Of a DNA stretch of 50,985 nucleotides, positions 8,916 to 17,257 are shown in pieces; within the stretch, counting starts at the first letter, position 1; each line of letters starts with the position of its first letter. The stretch lies in the NCBI GenBank assembly GCA_964401385.1, contig CAYNYF010000026.1, forward strand, positions 1 through 50,985, written 5' to 3'. The notes under the pieces are model-generated. The model did no database searches. It was not told the origin of the DNA and saw only the letters and a list, made by a program, of their open reading frames with translations. The translations under genes were made by a program, and so were the position numbers. The stretch comes from CAYNYF01 sp964401385. GTDB taxonomy: Bacteria; Planctomycetota; Phycisphaerae; SM23-33.

Positions 8916-10340
8916 TCAGCTTTCCGGAACGTTCCTGCCGCCGAGGCTGCGGTATAGCTGAACGTACGCCTTGGCCGCCGCTTCCGAGGCCCGGAAGGAC
9001 CGCACCGGCCAGTAGCCGAAGGCCTCGTGCACGCGGATGCTGGCGTGCAGCAGGCATTCAGCCGGGCGACCGACCATGGGAAAGGACGGGTTGTCCCGGC
9101 GGCAGTCGGCGCTGACGGCCAGGAGGTTATCGTACTTCCACGGGCCGACGAGAGAGCTTCCGCCGCCCCCGTTGACCCGCAAGTAGAAAGCGTGCATCGT
9201 GGTGACCCCCCTGCGCGCTCCGGCCTCGAAGGCATCCACGCTACCGGAGACCTTGCCGCCGTTGCAGGGATGAACGACCAGCCGCGCGCCGAACACGATC
9301 GGCAGCGTCCAGACCTCCGGATAGCGTCCGTCGTGGCAGATGTGCATGCAGACCGGGACGCCGCAGACGTTGAACTCCTGCAACCGATAGCCGTGGTGGA
9401 AGCCCGCCTCGCAGGAGTGGATTTTCGGGGCGCTGAGGAGGGCGTGCCCGTCGGGGTCATAAACGCGCGAGACGTTGTAGCGCGTCCGCCTGCGGGCGCC
9501 GGGCGCCGGATGCCAGACGGGCATGCCGGCGACCAGGTACGGCGCGGCCTTGAGCTGTCGGATGAAGCGCCGGAGCTTGCGCTCGGCCGCCCCGACCGGG
9601 CCGGGGCGGCGGGTGACCGGCCTGTCGGGGAAGAGCCCCGTAACAGAGGTCTCCGGCGTGACCAGCAGTTGAACGCCTTGCTCCGCTGCCTCGCGCAGGC
9701 CGCGGCAGATCGATTCCAGGTTCGCTTCGATGTCAGGCCGGTTGGGCATCTGCCATCCGCCGACGCGCAGGTATTCCGGCACCCCGCTCGGCCGGCCGCG
9801 ATGGACGAACCGCCGCAGCAGCACAGGCGCGGACGAGACACCGACGGCAACGCCCATCTCCGGCAGCACATTCAGCCCGTCGGCCTCCAGCACCAGCTTA
9901 CCATCCAGGAGAACACTGGCATTGGCGGTCTTGACCAGCCCGCCCGCACCGGCCGTCTTGTCAACGCGCAGCCTGTGGTCGCTCTTGCCTTTGATCGCCA
10001 CCGGCACGGTCGCGACCGGCTGGCGGCGATTCCACTCGCTCGTCGATAGCGCCAGCCTGCGCCTGCTCAGGTCCAGGGCGACTTCCAGCCGTTCCATGCC
10101 GCCGGTGAAGGCAAGGCTCAGCTGGCCCCGCCCCGGCATGGGCAGGCGGAAGTCCAATGAGATGCTGTCGCCGTTGCGCGTGTGCACGCCGGGGGCTTCG
10201 ATGGCGACGCGTTTGCCGGGCACGGGGGAGACGAGGCATCCGGCGCGGGTTGGCTTGACAGCCGGCTCATCCGGCATCGGCCAGCGCCAGCCGCCGGCGG
10301 AGCCGCGGAAGTTCATGCTGCTGAGAATCACGCGGCGCAT
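8916..10340 (-). CDS. Carbon-nitrogen hydrolase (nitrilase family) with N-terminal beta domain
   Basis: A 474-residue predicted cytosolic amidase. The C-terminal half (about 195-470) is a nitrilase-superfamily domain with the Glu-Lys-Cys triad: Glu230 in LVTPETSVTG, Lys306 in APKIHS and Cys335 in HICHDGRYPE, which matches the family ICxDxRxPE motif. The first 190 residues look like a beta-sandwich of concanavalin/LamG type (SISLDFRLPMPGRGQLSLAF), an uncommon attachment for this family. The substrate is unknown; an amide or N-carbamoyl compound is usual. It is last in the minus-strand string that begins at rpiB, 51 bp after the sulfatase stop, so it may belong to the same transcript or stand alone. 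Confidence 0.85.
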   Translation of the reverse strand: MRRVILSSMNFRGSAGGWRWPMPDEPAVKPTRAGCLVSPVPGKRVAIEAPGVHTRNGDSISLDFRLPMPGRGQLSLAFTGGMERLEVALDLSRRRLALSTSEWNRRQPVATVPVAIKGKSDHRLRVDKTAGAGGLVKTANASVLLDGKLVLEADGLNVLPEMGVAVGVSSAPVLLRRFVHRGRPSGVPEYLRVGGWQMPNRPDIEANLESICRGLREAAEQGVQLLVTPETSVTGLFPDRPVTRRPGPVGAAERKLRRFIRQLKAAPYLVAGMPVWHPAPGARRRTRYNVSRVYDPDGHALLSAPKIHSCEAGFHHGYRLQEFNVCGVPVCMHICHDGRYPEVWTLPIVFGARLVVHPCNGGKVSGSVDAFEAGARRGVTTMHAFYLRVNGGGGSSLVGPWKYDNLLAVSADCRRDNPSFPMVGRPAECLLHASIRVHEAFGYWPVRSFRASEAAAKAYVQLYRSLGGRNVPES

Positions 10341-10391
10341 CGGTTCGACGCCTCCTTCCCTGCGTACTCAATTCCCCGCGTGCCGGCCGGG

Positions 10392-11807
10392 TCAGTCCGG
10401 CATGCGGATACAGTCGTTTGTCTCGATCATCCACGCCCGCAGGCGCCGGCGGAGCCGCCCGGCCTCGGGAGGGGGGGCCTGTCCCTGGCAGAGGTTTTGC
10501 ACTTCGTCGGGGTCGTTCCGCAGGTCGTATAGTTCCGGCTCGTAGCCGTGGTTATAGATGTATTTGTGCGTGGGCGTGACGATCGCCCGCTGCTGGAAGG
10601 ACCGGCCGCTGTTGCCGTTGAACTCGACGAAGACCTCCTCCCGGCCGGGGGCCGCGGGGTCCTCGATGATCTCGCGGAAGCTGCTGCCGCTGGTGTTCGG
10701 CATGACGGCCAGGTCGCAGTAGTCGCAGATGGTCGCGGCCAGGTCCAGGTGCTGGGTGAGCTGCTGGCGGACGCCCACCTGCAACCCGCCTGCCGGCAAG
10801 CCCGGCGGCTTGATCAGCATCGGCACGCGAACGGCGTCCTCGTACATGCACATCTTCTGGAACATGCGGTGGACGCCGAGCATCTCGCCGTGGTCGGCGC
10901 CGAAGATCACCAGGGCATCGTCCCAGAGCCCGCCGCGCTTGAGGGCGCCGATCACCCGGGCGAGGCATTCGTCCAGCAGGCGGACCATGCCCAGGTACAC
11001 CGCCCAGGCCCGCCGCCAGCCGTCCATGGTCGTGGACGCCGCGACGTGGCCGGGGAGGTTGATCAGGTGCATGGGCGAGTGCCCCTGGCACCACTTGCCG
11101 ACGGTCTCCGGCAGCCGCAGCCCGGCCGGATCGTACATGCTGTAGTACGGCTCGGGGCAGCTCAGCGGGCAGTGGGGCAGCCAGAAGTTGCCCATCAGGG
11201 CCAGCGGCTCGGCCGGATCGGCCCGCTCGATGACCTCGACCATGCGATCGGCCAGCCAGGTATCGAAGAGCTCCTCGGCCGAGCCCGGCCAGACGACCGT
11301 CGTGGGGTTCGTGTAGAACCGCGTGACCGGGCGGCCTTCGACGTAGTCCACGCACGGGCTGCGGCAGGCGGAAAGATCCACTTCGACGCCGCGCTGCTTG
11401 AGCCAGTCCTCGTGCCGGCCCCGCCGCCCGGAAAAGCGAATCCGCTCGTGCCGCCCCTCCAGCGGCGGATCGCACCGCAGATGGTCCACGCCGGCGTGCT
11501 CGACGTTGTAGCCGCCCTCGGCCAGGACCTCATACAACGTGGGCAGTCCCCGGCACGTGCCGTAGGGCCGCTCCTGCTCGTCCCAGCCGTTGACGATCGC
11601 CCCGTGAACGTGCGGGTGGAGGCCGGTGAGAATCGACAGCCGGGAGGGCACGCACAGCGGGCAGTTGATCGTATGCCCGGCCAGCCGCACCGACTCGGCG
11701 GCCAGGGCGTCCAGGCTGGGCGTGGCACCGTAGTCGCCGCCGTAGCAGCCGAGGACGTCGCGGCGGAGCTGATCGGCCAGGAGCACAATCACATGCGGGC
11801 GCTTCAT
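10392..11807 (-). CDS. Sulfatase (formylglycine-dependent, type I)
   Basis: A 471-residue sulfatase. It opens with a metal-binding strand (MKRPHVIVLLADQLRRDVLG) and has the sulfatase signature LCVPSRLSILTG, with Cys52 as the residue expected to be oxidised to formylglycine. Later motifs fit the alkaline-phosphatase fold (FGADHGEMLGVHRMFQKMCMYED; EPELYDLRNDPDEVQNL near the end). No signal peptide is visible, so it is likely cytoplasmic or non-classically placed, unlike most planctomycete sulfatases. The open frame runs further upstream, but the ATG at 11807, 35 bp after the Fe-ADH stop, is the homology-supported start. The position in a carbohydrate operon suggests it desulfates a sugar or sugar-derived intermediate. 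Bases 10788-10809 resemble a decayed GCCTGCC palindrome. Confidence 0.92.
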   Translation of the reverse strand: MKRPHVIVLLADQLRRDVLGCYGGDYGATPSLDALAAESVRLAGHTINCPLCVPSRLSILTGLHPHVHGAIVNGWDEQERPYGTCRGLPTLYEVLAEGGYNVEHAGVDHLRCDPPLEGRHERIRFSGRRGRHEDWLKQRGVEVDLSACRSPCVDYVEGRPVTRFYTNPTTVVWPGSAEELFDTWLADRMVEVIERADPAEPLALMGNFWLPHCPLSCPEPYYSMYDPAGLRLPETVGKWCQGHSPMHLINLPGHVAASTTMDGWRRAWAVYLGMVRLLDECLARVIGALKRGGLWDDALVIFGADHGEMLGVHRMFQKMCMYEDAVRVPMLIKPPGLPAGGLQVGVRQQLTQHLDLAATICDYCDLAVMPNTSGSSFREIIEDPAAPGREEVFVEFNGNSGRSFQQRAIVTPTHKYIYNHGYEPELYDLRNDPDEVQNLCQGQAPPPEAGRLRRRLRAWMIETNDCIRMPD

Positions 11808-11842
11808 GTTTCTTCCTTTATCCGGCGACTTCCACGGCGGGC

Positions 11843-13135
11843 CTAGCGGATCCTGCGGATTCTGGAAAGCTCCCCGTCGCGGGCGGCTTCCAGGACCGAT
11901 CCCATGAACTCGTCCACCTCCCCGGCCGAGAGCGGCGTGGGCATGCCCTGGAGCTTCGAGGCCAGTTGCGGATTCTTCGCCGCCGCCAGGGCCCGCCGGA
12001 CGTGCTCGGTCGAGAAGCCGGGAATCTCGCCCAGCGTGGTGGGGAACCCCACCTTCCTCGAAAGCGACATCATCGCCTCGGCCACGGCCACGCCGAGTTC
12101 GCGGCCGGACAGGGCCGAGAAGCCCGCTCCGACCAGCCCGTGCCGGGCGTAGATCTCGCCGAGGGTCCGCAACTGCCGCTCGATGGCCGGGGCGAAGAAG
12201 ACGGTGTAGTAGGGGGTCAGTATGGCCACCGCCCGGCCGTGAGGAAGAATGTCCACCATCGAAAAGCTGTTCAGGTGCGGGCCGTTGGTGCTGCCGATCA
12301 TGATGGCGTAGCCGCCCAGGTCGGTTCCCAGCCCCAGCGCCTCGCGGGCGGGAACGTCCGCCGGCCGCTCGACCGCCGCCCCGACTTCCGAGACGATCAG
12401 CTCCACGCCGGCGGCGGCAATGGCCTCCAGGCGGTCGACGTTCTCCGCCGAGGCCCCGAAGTAGGCCTCCGCGATGTGGCCGATGCCGTCGAACGCCCCG
12501 TCCACCGTCAGGTCCGGCGAGGCCGTGCACGTCAGCGCATAGTCGAAAACGGCCCGGGCGGGGATGACCGCCTCGTCGATGATGAGCTTCTTCTGGGCGG
12601 TGCCCGGGTCGGTGATATTGGAGTACTTGGTCAGGTGGGCTCCGCTGCCGGCGGCGGTCTGCACCGCCACGAAGCCCGGCAGCTTTGTCCCGCGGGCGGC
12701 GAGGGCCTCGGCGACCTTGCCGACGCCGAAGTAAGGCTCGATCTCGTGAGATGTTCCCTCCAGCGTCGCCAGGACGGCGGCCGCCTTGGCCGCGTCGATG
12801 GTCGAGCCGCCCCCGACGGCAACGACCATGTCCGCGGCGGCGGAGGCGATGACGTCCTGCATGCGGTAGACGTCGTCGCGCGGCGAGTTCGGGCGGGCGC
12901 CTTCGGCCCCGGCGGCGATCGCCACGCCGGCCGCATTGAGCGAATCGATAATCGCGCTCACCGTCGGCGCCAGCCAGGCCGAGGAATTGGCGATCACGAC
13001 GGCGCTTTGACCCAATTGCCTGGAAAGTGCGCCGACCTCTGGCAGGCAGCCCGGCCCGAAGGCGTACGCCCGCCCCTTCCAATCCCGCAGCAGCCGCCCG
13101 GCCGCGCTCTTGAACTTCTCCAATGCCTCAGCCAT
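11843..13135 (-). CDS. Iron-containing alcohol dehydrogenase
   Basis: A 430-residue NAD(P)-dependent group III (Fe-type) alcohol dehydrogenase. The nucleotide-binding motif VAVGGGSTIDAAKA is near residue 105. The metal-ligand region shows the usual Asp/His set: DGIGHIAEAYFG and then NGPHLNSFSMVDILPHGRAVAI. The family reduces or oxidises small aldehydes and alcohols such as glycerol, lactaldehyde, butanol and sulfoacetaldehyde. It lies 60 bp after the transketolase C-half, in the same orientation. In this operon it is a plausible reductase for a two- or three-carbon aldehyde left by transketolase, but the substrate is inference. The length is slightly above the usual 380-400. Confidence 0.9.
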   Translation of the reverse strand: MAEALEKFKSAAGRLLRDWKGRAYAFGPGCLPEVGALSRQLGQSAVVIANSSAWLAPTVSAIIDSLNAAGVAIAAGAEGARPNSPRDDVYRMQDVIASAAADMVVAVGGGSTIDAAKAAAVLATLEGTSHEIEPYFGVGKVAEALAARGTKLPGFVAVQTAAGSGAHLTKYSNITDPGTAQKKLIIDEAVIPARAVFDYALTCTASPDLTVDGAFDGIGHIAEAYFGASAENVDRLEAIAAAGVELIVSEVGAAVERPADVPAREALGLGTDLGGYAIMIGSTNGPHLNSFSMVDILPHGRAVAILTPYYTVFFAPAIERQLRTLGEIYARHGLVGAGFSALSGRELGVAVAEAMMSLSRKVGFPTTLGEIPGFSTEHVRRALAAAKNPQLASKLQGMPTPLSAGEVDEFMGSVLEAARDGELSRIRRIR

Positions 13136-13195
13136 GACTTCTCCTGTTTGCCTTGCCGTCGCCGCCGCGCTTTCCGCGCGGTCCGGGCGGAAGCG

Positions 13196-14131
13196 CTACG
13201 ACCTCATCGCTTCCCTTGCCGCCCGGACGATGTGCCCGGCCGTCAGCCCGTATTTCTCCAGAAGCGCCTCATACGGGCCGCTTTCGGCGAAAGTGTCCCG
13301 GATTCCGACGCGCCGGACCGGCACGGGGCAGTGCCCGCCAAGATACTCGGCCACGGCGCCGCCGAAGCCGCCGTGAATGCTGTGCTCCTCAACGGTGACC
13401 ACCGCCTCGGTCGTCCGGGCGTAACGGTCCAGCGTCTCGCCGTCCAGCGGCTTGACCGTGGCGAACTCCACCACGGCCGCGTCGATTCCGTCCGCCTGGA
13501 GCATTTCCGCCGCCGCCAGGGACTCCGCCAGGAGCGTTCCGCAGACCGCCAGCGTGACGGCCTTGCCTTCGCGGATGACCCGGGCCCGGCCGACGCCGAA
13601 CGCCTCGTCGCCGCCGTGGAGGGAGCCCACCGGCTGGCGCGACAGCCGCAGATACACGGGCCCCTCCCAGGCCAGCATCGCCCGGACAGCCCCGCGGGTG
13701 GTCTCGACGTCCGAGGGAACCAGCACGGCCAGGTTCGGCATGGCCCGCATGAAGGCGACGTCCAGCACCGACTGGTGGCTGGCGCCGTCGGCGTAGTCGC
13801 TCAGGCCGGCATAGCCGCCGGCGAGCTTGACGTTCAGCCGCGTGTAGGCCACGTGGCTGCGGATCGCGTCGCCGGCACGCATGGTCAGCAGAAAGCCGAA
13901 CGAGGACGCCACCGGCAGCAGCCCGCACGCCGCCATGCCCGCCGCCGCCGAAACCATGTTCGCCTCGGCGATGCCGAAATTGTAGAAGCGATCCGGGTAC
14001 TTCTCGGCGAACAGTCGGGTCTGCGTGCTGGAAGAGACGTCCGCGTCCAGCACGACCATCTGCGGGAACTCCTCCGCCAGCTCGCAGAGCGTCTGGCCGA
14101 AGACCGTGCGCATGGGTGTCGTTTCGCTCAT
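13196..14131 (-). CDS. Transketolase, C-terminal subunit (Pyr and C domains)
   Basis: A 311-residue protein equal to the second half of transketolase. The pyrimidine-binding domain (about 5-170) has FNFGIAEANMVSAAAGMA, in which the Glu activates thiamine diphosphate, and YADGASHQSVLDVAFMRAMP. The C-terminal domain has VAVCGTLLAESL-like strands and VVTVEEHSIHGGFGGAVAEYL. I place the start at the ATG at 14131, 4 bp after the stop of the ADP-ribosylglycohydrolase gene, because MSETTPMRTVFGQTLCEL is where the family begins; the open frame upstream of it is noise. It needs the N-terminal subunit at 15540-16424 to be active. Split transketolases are common, but having another gene between the halves is not. 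Confidence 0.93.
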   Translation of the reverse strand: MSETTPMRTVFGQTLCELAEEFPQMVVLDADVSSSTQTRLFAEKYPDRFYNFGIAEANMVSAAAGMAACGLLPVASSFGFLLTMRAGDAIRSHVAYTRLNVKLAGGYAGLSDYADGASHQSVLDVAFMRAMPNLAVLVPSDVETTRGAVRAMLAWEGPVYLRLSRQPVGSLHGGDEAFGVGRARVIREGKAVTLAVCGTLLAESLAAAEMLQADGIDAAVVEFATVKPLDGETLDRYARTTEAVVTVEEHSIHGGFGGAVAEYLGGHCPVPVRRVGIRDTFAESGPYEALLEKYGLTAGHIVRAAREAMRS

Positions 14132-14135
14132 GTTG

Positions 14136-15539
14136 TTAGCCGCGATCGAACCTGGCGTTGGGCCGGGCCGCCTCGTACATGCCGCTGGCAAGCTCGCTGA
14201 TTCTGACCTCCGGCAGGTCCTTGAGCTGGCAGCGGATCGTGTCGTGGAAGGGCTCCGTCCAGCCCGCGGGGATGCCCTTCGTGCCCAGGGCGCAGCCCAT
14301 GATGGACCCGGCCGTGGCGCCGTTGCAGTCCGTGTCCCGCCCGCCCATGACGGCGATGCCCACGGTTCTGGAAAAGTCGCCGCCACCTCTCAGCAGGGCC
14401 ATCAGCACGATGGCCGCGTTCGGCAGGCAGTGATTCATGGGCGCCTTCTCGGACCTGCCGGGCTTGCCACGGCGTCGCCCTGGCGAGCCGGGCAGGCGGT
14501 CGTAAGCGTCGTAGATGGCGGCGTTGACGCTGTCCCAATCGTTGCTAGCGGCGCAGCGGTCTCTCACGAAGCGGATCATCTCGGCGAAGCGCGACTTGGG
14601 CGGAACGTAGCTCGCGGCCGTCTCGATGGCGGCGGCGAGGTCGCCGTGCGCGAGCACGTCGGCCATCAGCACGGCAAAGAACATCGCCGAGTAGATCCCG
14701 TTGCGTCTCTGCGAGCTGACGGCGTCCTTGTACGCCATCCACGCCGCCAGGGCGGGATTGGCCGGCGCCCCCCAGCCCCAGGCGTCGCAGCGGATCTGCC
14801 CGCCCAGCGACTGCCGGCACGGGTTGCCGAACACGCCCGTCAGGGGAGAGCGGATTCCGAAGATCGCCGTGCGGAACATGCTCCTCCCGGCCGCGAAGAC
14901 GCACGAGGCCGGAACCAGCTCGATCAGCTTGCCGATCGCCTGCTCGGCGGTGAAGGCCGGCCCGAACTCGCGCAGGACCGTCTGGTTGACGATTGCGTAG
15001 TGGATGTCGTCGTCGGGGGCGACGCAGTCGAAGTTGCCTTTCGTAAGATGCTTGCGGTAATGGCGCCGGAACGCCTCGCTCCGCTGCGTTAGTTGCTGGT
15101 ACTGCTCGTCGGAAACGGGGTTCATGTAATCGCGCAGCGGCCAGGAGCCGGCCAGCGAGAGGACCTCCTTGACCGCCTCGGGCCAAGCCCCCTCCAGCGG
15201 CTTGCCGAGCTGGCAGCCCGCGCAGCGCCCCTGCCACGCCGCCAGCAGCTTCTCCGCCAGATCCTGCTCGCCCCCGGCGAACCTCGCGTGGGACTCGCCA
15301 TCCGGGAAGGACGCGGAAATCGTCTCCCAGTCATTGGGCTCTTCGTACGGGAAGCCCGGCGGCGAGGGGCGATTCCACAGCTCCTCCTGGAGCGCGGCCA
15401 TCGCGTCCAGTGAGTTCCCCGCCCGGACCGCCGCCAGCTCTGCCAGCAGGGCCTGCTCGTCGTGGCCTTCCTCGACCATCTGGCTGATGTCGGTGCGGAT
15501 TTCGCCGACCAGCAGATCGAAAAGCGGATGCATTCTCAC
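14136..15539 (-). CDS. ADP-ribosylglycohydrolase family protein
   Basis: A 467-residue all-alpha enzyme. Family hallmarks are GRCAGCQLGKPLEG (GxxxGxxLG), CVAPDDDIHYAI for the first metal-binding acidic cluster, and VMGGRDTDCNGATAGSIMGC for the second metal site (GxDxDxxxAxxGxxxG). These magnesium enzymes cleave N- or O-glycosidic ribose bonds, for example in ADP-ribosyl-arginine; many environmental members have unknown substrates and may act as ribosidases. It lies between the two transketolase halves: its start codon abuts the N-half stop, and the C-half begins 4 bp after its own stop, so translation is probably coupled. An in-frame insertion, GSPGRRRGKPG, is encoded by dispersed repeat family A (14457-14493). 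Confidence 0.88.
   Translation of the reverse strand: MRMHPLFDLLVGEIRTDISQMVEEGHDEQALLAELAAVRAGNSLDAMAALQEELWNRPSPPGFPYEEPNDWETISASFPDGESHARFAGGEQDLAEKLLAAWQGRCAGCQLGKPLEGAWPEAVKEVLSLAGSWPLRDYMNPVSDEQYQQLTQRSEAFRRHYRKHLTKGNFDCVAPDDDIHYAIVNQTVLREFGPAFTAEQAIGKLIELVPASCVFAAGRSMFRTAIFGIRSPLTGVFGNPCRQSLGGQIRCDAWGWGAPANPALAAWMAYKDAVSSQRRNGIYSAMFFAVLMADVLAHGDLAAAIETAASYVPPKSRFAEMIRFVRDRCAASNDWDSVNAAIYDAYDRLPGSPGRRRGKPGRSEKAPMNHCLPNAAIVLMALLRGGGDFSRTVGIAVMGGRDTDCNGATAGSIMGCALGTKGIPAGWTEPFHDTIRCQLKDLPEVRISELASGMYEAARPNARFDRG
14457..14493 (+). repeat. Dispersed palindromic element, family A (copy 1)
   Basis: An imperfect hairpin of about 37 bp with arms GCCGGGCTTGCCACGGCG and CGCCCTGGCGAGCCGGGC, which pair at 15 of 18 positions around a 2-nt centre. 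Near-identical copies lie at 18408-18444 (inverted), 21273-21309 and 22194-22230. This copy is inside the ADP-ribosylglycohydrolase gene, where it is read as GSPGRRRGKPG. Other copies are read in other frames, so it is a DNA-level repeat and not a protein motif. Confidence 0.85.
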
Positions 15540-16424
15540 TTACCTTTCGCCCGGCGGACTTTCTTGAAGCGCGTCGCGGAGTTCTCTCATCGCGCGTGCG
15601 TACTCGGCGTCGCCGATGGGCCTGCCGTGCCAGGCGGCCTGGCCTTCCATGAAGGAGACACCCTTTCCCTTGACAGTTTCGGCCACGATCGCCGCCGGCC
15701 CGGCCGCCGACAGCGCGGCGTCGAAGGCCTCCAGCAGCGATTTCACGTCGTGCCCGTCGCAGCGGAGAACGCACCAGCCGAATGCGTTCACCTTCGCCTC
15801 CAGGTCGCCCAGCGGCATGATCTCCTGCGCCGGCCCGTCGAGCTGGACGTGATTGCGGTCGATGACGAGCGTCAGCTCCGCCAGGCCCCACTTGGCGGCG
15901 GCCATCATCGCCTCCCAGTTCTGGCCTTCCTGGAGTTCCCCGTCGCCGCAGACGACGAAGACGCGGAAGTTCCTGCCGGTGGCCCGCCGGGCCAGGGCCA
16001 TGCCCACGCCCACCGACAGGCCCATCCCCAGCGAGCCGGTGGACATCTCCACCCCCGGCGTGTCGCGCATGGACGGGTGGCCCTGAAGGGGGCTATCGAT
16101 CTGGCGGAGCCTGCCGAGCCACCGCGGGTCGAAGAATCCCTTCCGGGCCAGGGTCGCGTACAGAGCCGGGGCGGCGTGGCCCTTACTGAGGATGAGGCGA
16201 TCGCGGTCGGGCCAGTCGGGCTCGCCCGGGCGGACGCGCAGCACCGCGTCGTACAGCACCGTCAGGATCTCCACGGCCGAGAGGGACCCGCCCGTGTGCC
16301 CGCTGCCGGCGCGGTGGATCATCTCCACCACGGCCAGCCGCAGCTCCCGGGCGGCGCGCTGCATGGATTCGATCTGCCCGCCGGTGAAGCTGCGCGGGTT
16401 TCGGGCGCCGGCGCGGCTAGCCAC
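15540..16424 (-). CDS. Transketolase, N-terminal subunit (ThDP-binding)
   Basis: A 294-residue thiamine-diphosphate-binding half of transketolase. Motifs: GSGHTGGSLSAVEILTVLY near residue 40, ILSKGHAAPALYATLARKG, TGSLGMGLSVGVGMAL, and the ThDP/Mg motif CGDGELQEGQNWEA with DRNHVQLDG downstream. With the C-half (13196-14131) it makes a complete enzyme that transfers two-carbon ketol units. Its start overlaps the end of the sugar isomerase gene by 8 bp, and its stop directly abuts the next gene, so expression is coupled. A two-subunit transketolase is known both for ordinary pentose chemistry and for specialised pathways (D-apiose, sulfoquinovose); sequence alone does not separate these. Confidence 0.93.
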   Translation of the reverse strand: MASRAGARNPRSFTGGQIESMQRAARELRLAVVEMIHRAGSGHTGGSLSAVEILTVLYDAVLRVRPGEPDWPDRDRLILSKGHAAPALYATLARKGFFDPRWLGRLRQIDSPLQGHPSMRDTPGVEMSTGSLGMGLSVGVGMALARRATGRNFRVFVVCGDGELQEGQNWEAMMAAAKWGLAELTLVIDRNHVQLDGPAQEIMPLGDLEAKVNAFGWCVLRCDGHDVKSLLEAFDAALSAAGPAAIVAETVKGKGVSFMEGQAAWHGRPIGDAEYARAMRELRDALQESPPGER

Positions 16425-17241
16425 GATTGTATTCCTCGATCATCGGCAGGAGCTTCTCGGCCGCCTGGCGGGCGGCGGTGTCGGCGTCCGGTTCGGGCAG
16501 GATCTCAACGGCGGCCCACCCGTCAAAGCCGGCTTGCCGCAGGCCGGCGAAGACCTCGTCGAAGTTCAGGTGCCCGCGCCCGGGGGCGAGCCGGTTGGAA
16601 TCGGCCAGGTGGACGTAGCGGACCCACCGGCCGTGACGGGCCAGGGCGGCGCCGATCCGCGCGTCCTCGATGTTCATGTGAAAGACGTCGGGCATCAGGC
16701 CGATGTTGTCGCGCTCGACGCGGGCCAGAACGCCCGCCCCCTCGTCCAGGCTGTTGATGAAGTTGATCTCATACCGATTGACCGGCTCGACAACGATGCT
16801 CACGCCCAGCGGGGCGGCCTCGTCGCACAGCCGCCGGGCCATGTCGATAAAGAGGGCCTCGGCGTGCCGGCGCGACTGGTCGGGGCCCACGAAGCCGCGG
16901 GCCCGGCCGACGTTGACGATTCCGCCGAAGTCCCTCGCCAGGTGGATCAGCTCCCGGAAGACGCCGAAGGTCCTCTCCCGGGCGGCCTGCTCGGGTTGGG
17001 TGAAGTGCAGCCCCAGGCAGGCGAAGACCTGCCCCGTCGTGATCGCGCTGACCTGAAGGCCGTATTGGGCGAGCCGGCGGGCCAGCCGATCGGGCTTCAC
17101 CTCGTCGGCCGTCTTGAGGGCCAGCTCGATCCCGTGATAGCCCAGCTCGGCCGCCTTGGGGATGGACTCGTCAAAGCCGCGCCAGACGACGAACGCCGAG
17201 TCGGGAGCGTCTTCGGCAGCGACGGCCACGGCCAGCTTCAT
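16417..17241 (-). CDS. Sugar phosphate isomerase/epimerase (xylose isomerase-like TIM barrel)
   Basis: A 274-residue protein of the AP-endonuclease-2 / ketose 3-epimerase type. Candidate metal ligands follow the family order: Glu in IVVEPVNRYE, Asp/His in GLMPDVFHMNIED, His in YVHLADSNRLAPGRGHLNF, and the last Glu in AAVEILPE. Members interconvert ketoses and aldoses or epimerise ketoses, for example hydroxypyruvate isomerase, psicose/tagatose 3-epimerase and D-apiose isomerase. It follows the rpiB-family gene by 16 bp and overlaps the transketolase N-half by 8 bp, so it acts in the same pathway, probably on the entry sugar or a ketose intermediate. The exact substrate cannot be read from the sequence. 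Confidence 0.87.
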   Translation of the reverse strand: MKLAVAVAAEDAPDSAFVVWRGFDESIPKAAELGYHGIELALKTADEVKPDRLARRLAQYGLQVSAITTGQVFACLGLHFTQPEQAARERTFGVFRELIHLARDFGGIVNVGRARGFVGPDQSRRHAEALFIDMARRLCDEAAPLGVSIVVEPVNRYEINFINSLDEGAGVLARVERDNIGLMPDVFHMNIEDARIGAALARHGRWVRYVHLADSNRLAPGRGHLNFDEVFAGLRQAGFDGWAAVEILPEPDADTAARQAAEKLLPMIEEYNRG

Positions 17242-17257
17242 CGGTCCTCTCCCGCTC

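Noticed and set aside
11808..13082. N-terminal extension of the sulfatase frame to 13082.
   Set aside because: The extension lies antisense-frame over the Fe-ADH gene and has Arg/Gly-rich composition; the sulfatase fold begins at the ATG at 11807.
13196..16424. Split transketolase as an assembly or frameshift error.
   Set aside because: Each half has its own start, and a complete, different gene lies between them, so it is a real two-subunit arrangement.
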